A DNA stretch of 64,000 nt from Caulobacter henricii (GTDB taxonomy: Bacteria > Pseudomonadota > Alphaproteobacteria > Caulobacterales > Caulobacteraceae): assembly GCF_001414055.1 (NCBI RefSeq), contig NZ_CP013002.1, positions 3,162,001 through 3,226,000 of the forward strand. Direction: 5' to 3'. The notes under the pieces were generated by a model. The model made no database searches. It was not told the origin of the DNA and was given only the letters and a program-made list of their open reading frames with translations. Position 1 is the first letter of the stretch, and every line of letters begins with the position of its first letter. This document shows, one piece after another, positions 61,745 through 64,000 of this stretch. The translations under genes were made by a program, and so were the position numbers.

Positions 61745-62362
61745 TCATCGGCCCAGCTCCTGCAGCCCGGCCTTGATCAGCTGCTGCACCGTGGCCTCTT
61801 CGCCCAGCCTGGCCGCTGCGGCCTCGACCACGCGGCGGGCATTCACCTCGGCCACGCCCAGACCCATCAGGGCCGCGACCGCGTCGCCGGTGGGGGCGGG
61901 TTTGGCCTTGACGGGCGCGGAGGCTGAGGCCGGCGCGGTCATCAGGACCGGACCGTCGGTAATCGGCTTGTCCTTCAGCTCGGTGACGATCCGCAGGGCC
62001 AGCTTGGGGCCGACGCCCGAGGCGCGACCGACGGCGGCCTTGTCGTCGCGCGCCACGGCGCTGGCCAGTTCGGCCGGCGACAGGACGTCGAGCACCGCCA
62101 TGGCGGCCTTGGGTCCGACGCCCTGGATGGCCTGCAGCAGCACAAAGGCCCGGCGATCCTCGCGGGTGCCGAAGCCATAGAGCCGCAGGCCGGCGCTCTC
62201 GCTCCACTGGCTCTCGATATGCAGCAGGGTCTCCTCGCCCAGGGCCGGCAGGCGCGACAGGGTGCGCGAGCCGCAGCGCACGACATAGCCGACGCCCATG
62301 ACGTCGATCAGGGCCTCTTCCTCGCCGACCTCGGCGACAGCCCCGCGCAGTCTTCCAATCAT
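61745..62362 (-). CDS. ruvA: Holliday junction branch-migration protein RuvA
   Basis: 205-residue junction-binding protein that tetramerises and loads Ruv[13 protein letters not shown] opens the OB domain, [17 protein letters not shown] and [15 protein letters not shown] are the two helix-hairpin-helix motifs, and the C-terminal domain III ([14 protein letters not shown]) contacts RuvB. The ATG at 62362 lies 13 bases after the ruvC stop. Confidence 0.96.
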   Translation of the reverse strand: MIGRLRGAVAEVGEEEALIDVMGVGYVVRCGSRTLSRLPALGEETLLHIESQWSESAGLRLYGFGTREDRRAFVLLQAIQGVGPKAAMAVLDVLSPAELASAVARDDKAAVGRASGVGPKLALRIVTELKDKPITDGPVLMTAPASASAPVKAKPAPTGDAVAALMGLGVAEVNARRVVEAAAARLGEEATVQQLIKAGLQELGR

Positions 62363-62375
62363 AGCTTTTTGCCGA

Positions 62376-62885
62376 TCATGCGACCCTCCGGTTGGCGACG
62401 CGCAGATTGGCGTGGGTGATGGCGACGGCCAGGGCATCGGCGCAGTCGGCCGTGGTCTTGCCGGCCGTCGGCAGCAGGCGGGCGATCATGAAGCCGATCT
62501 GGGCCTTGTCGGCCGCCCCGGTGCCGACCACCGCCTTCTTGACCAGGCGGGTGGAGTATTCAGCGACCGGCAGGCCGGCCCGGGCCGGGGCGATCAGAGC
62601 CGCGGCGCGGGCATGGCCCAGTTTCAGCGTCGACTGGGCATTGGTGTTGAGAAACACCTCCTCAACCGCCGCTTCGTCGGGGCGATGGGCCTCGATCACC
62701 GCGCTGATGCCCTCGAACAGATGCAACAGACGCTGGGCGAAGTCGGCCTTCTCGTCGGGCACGATCACCCCGTGGGCGACATGGCTCATACGCGAGCCCT
62801 CGACGGTGACCACGCCCCAGCCGGTGCGGCGCAGGCCGGGGTCGAGCCCCAGGATCCGGATCGGGATGCGATTCATGTTCATCAT
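62376..62885 (-). CDS. ruvC: Crossover junction endodeoxyribonuclease RuvC
   Basis: 169-residue Holliday junction resolvase. The four acidic metal ligands are seen in [21 protein letters not shown], and the DCADALAVA pair. The start is uncertain: four ATG codons lie in frame (62900, 62885, 62882, 62876). The one at 62885 gives normal length with GAGA nearby; 62900 has an AGG very close. First gene of ruvCAB. Confidence 0.94.
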   Translation of the reverse strand: MMNMNRIPIRILGLDPGLRRTGWGVVTVEGSRMSHVAHGVIVPDEKADFAQRLLHLFEGISAVIEAHRPDEAAVEEVFLNTNAQSTLKLGHARAAALIAPARAGLPVAEYSTRLVKKAVVGTGAADKAQIGFMIARLLPTAGKTTADCADALAVAITHANLRVANRRVA

Positions 62886-62936
62886 GTGTTCTCGCAACAT
62901 CGCCTGTTCCGCCTCCGAGGAAAAGCCCCTCTATTG

Positions 62937-62952
62937 CTAACGCGCCCTTAAC
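62937..62952 (+). promoter_or_regulatory. CtrA-like site upstream of the M20 peptidase
   Basis: CTAA, seven bases, TTAAC: one mismatch from the Caulobacter CtrA consensus TTAA-N7-TTAAC. It lies 66 bases before the peptidase start and 52 from ruvC, in a divergent spacer. Functional use is an inference. Confidence 0.35.
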
Positions 62953-63017
62953 GGCGGCCCTTGCGCGCGAGCCCGGCGCGGGCTCTGTTTGGCAAAAGCG
63001 CTTTGGGAGATGAGTTG

Positions 63018-64000
63018 ATGCGTCTGGCAGGATGGATGACGACGGCGGCCATGCTGGCTCTGCCTGTGATGGCGAGCGCGCAAACGACCCCCGCTCCGGC
63101 GGCACCCCGCCCCGACCAGCTGGCCTTCCGGGCGCTTTACAAGGAACTGGTCGAGATCAACACCACCCTGTCGGTCGGCAGTTGCACCGCCGCCGCCGAA
63201 GCCATGGGCGCGCGCCTGAAGGCCGCCGGCTATCCCGACAGCGACGTCCAGGTGGTGGTCCATCCGAAATATCCTCGCGAGGGCTCGCTGGTCGCAGTGC
63301 TGAAGGGGTCCGATCCCAAGGCCAAGGCCATCCTGCTCCTGGCCCATATCGACGTGGTCGAGGCCAATCGCGCCGACTGGACCCGCGACCCGTTCGTGCT
63401 GGTCGAGGAGAACGGCTATTTTTACGGGCGCGGCACCTCCGACGACAAGGCCCAGGCCGCCATCTGGGCCGACAGCCTGGTTCGCCTCAAGCAGTCGGGC
63501 TTCAAGCCCAAGCGCGACATCAAGATGGCCCTGACCTGCGGCGAGGAAAGCGAGGGCTATAACGGCATCGAGGACCTGCTGAAGACCCACCGCCCGCTGG
63601 TCGACGCCGAGTTCGCCCTCAACGAAGGCGCCGACGGCCTGCTGGACGAGCAGGGCCGGGAAGTGGTGCTCGAGGTCCAGGCCGGCGAAAAGGTCTACCA
63701 GGACTTCACCCTGACCGTGACCAATCCGGGCGGCCATTCCAGCCGGCCCCATGGCGCCAATGCCATCTATCAGCTGTCGGCGGCCCTGGACCGGATCGGT
63801 GCCTACCAGTTCCCGCCCCGCTTCATCGATGCGACCCGGGGCTATTTCACCCAAATGCAGCCGCGGGTTCCCGCCGATCAGGCGGCGGCCATGAAGGCTC
63901 TGGTGGCCAATATCGAGGATCCGGCCGCCCTGAAGGTGATCACCGCCGATCCGATGTGGAATTCGATGCTGCGCACGACCTGCGTGGCGACCCTGGTCAG
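63018..64000 (+). CDS. Exported M20-family metallopeptidase (runs off right edge)
   Basis: First 327 residues of a periplasmic M20/M25/M40 peptidase. A signal peptide (WMTTAAMLALPVMASA) is followed by the metal-binding LLLAHIDVVEA (His and Asp), RGTSDDKAQAA (bridging Asp) and CGEESEGYNG (catalytic Glu). The dimerisation domain begins near VTNPGGHSSRPHG, which holds its conserved histidine. The ATG follows GGGAGATGAGTTG. The C-terminus lies outside the window. Substrate unknown, probably small peptides. Confidence 0.93.
   Translation, partial: MRLAGWMTTAAMLALPVMASAQTTPAPAAPRPDQLAFRALYKELVEINTTLSVGSCTAAAEAMGARLKAAGYPDSDVQVVVHPKYPREGSLVAVLKGSDPKAKAILLLAHIDVVEANRADWTRDPFVLVEENGYFYGRGTSDDKAQAAIWADSLVRLKQSGFKPKRDIKMALTCGEESEGYNGIEDLLKTHRPLVDAEFALNEGADGLLDEQGREVVLEVQAGEKVYQDFTLTVTNPGGHSSRPHGANAIYQLSAALDRIGAYQFPPRFIDATRGYFTQMQPRVPADQAAAMKALVANIEDPAALKVITADPMWNSMLRTTCVATLV

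Noticed and set aside
62887..62908. Two GTTC half-sites near ruvC, considered as an SOS box
   Set aside because: They are spaced by 14 bases instead of 7, so they do not form the alphaproteobacterial LexA operator.

Overview
The window reads as chromosomal DNA from a Caulobacteraceae-type alphaproteobacterium (Caulobacter, Phenylobacterium or a close relative). The basis is a high-GC sequence with strong third-position GC bias, a GTTC-N7-GTTC SOS box on an imuA-imuB-dnaE2 cassette, a possible CtrA site, a serC leader, and the gene order ruvCAB / ybgC-tolQRAB-pal-cpoB-tilS-ftsH-folP. The assignment is an inference from gene content and signals; no search was run. About 69 protein genes and one tRNA gene are supported. 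Two genes are cut by the window edges: rpoC on the left and an M20 peptidase on the right.

Region 1 (1-19,924) holds the transcription/translation block tRNA-Trp, secE, nusG, rplK, rplA, rplJ, rplL, rpoB and rpoC, all on the minus strand and in ancestral order. It is broken at three joints by unrelated genes: nusG/rplK (a selenium pair selU/selD, a DsbA-like isomerase, an SDR with its HxlR regulator, a lipoprotein), rplA/rplJ (an orphan VapB-type antitoxin coupled to a flavoprotein, a DUF4287 protein, an SDR), and rplL/rpoB (a Tat-exported beta-propeller and a DJ-1-like protein). Terminators follow rplL, rplA and nusG.

Region 2 (20,000-36,000) is mixed metabolism: ferredoxin-NADP reductase, moeA, a membrane-anchored UDP-sugar 4,6-dehydratase, a GST, the SOS mutagenesis cassette imuA-imuB-dnaE2, and a single-chain biotin-dependent carboxylase followed by an enoyl-CoA hydratase. 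dnaE2 carries a 113-bp palindromic repeat inside its reading frame, and a second copy lies between genes at 44.9 kb.

Region 3 (36,000-50,000) holds serine biosynthesis (serA, serC with a structured leader), a hybrid histidine kinase, PhzF, thiD coupled to a nucleotidyltransferase, and several uncharacterised genes including a 612-residue exported protein. It also has most of the repeats: CT/GA-rich palindromic units and a diverged repeat in inverted orientation at about 36.1 and 47.4 kb.

Region 4 (49,400-64,000) is the cell-envelope and DNA-repair core: folP, ftsH, tilS, the Tol-Pal system, a ParE/RelE-type toxin-antitoxin pair, a membrane protein with faint SEDS resemblance, ruvCAB and an M20 peptidase.

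I found no CRISPR array, prophage, insertion sequence or complete novel multi-gene system. The strongest unusual signals are the coding palindromic element in dnaE2, the interrupted ribosomal/RNA polymerase cluster, the orphan antitoxin fused by overlap to a flavoprotein gene, and an unexplained structured stretch at 46.6-47.0 kb.
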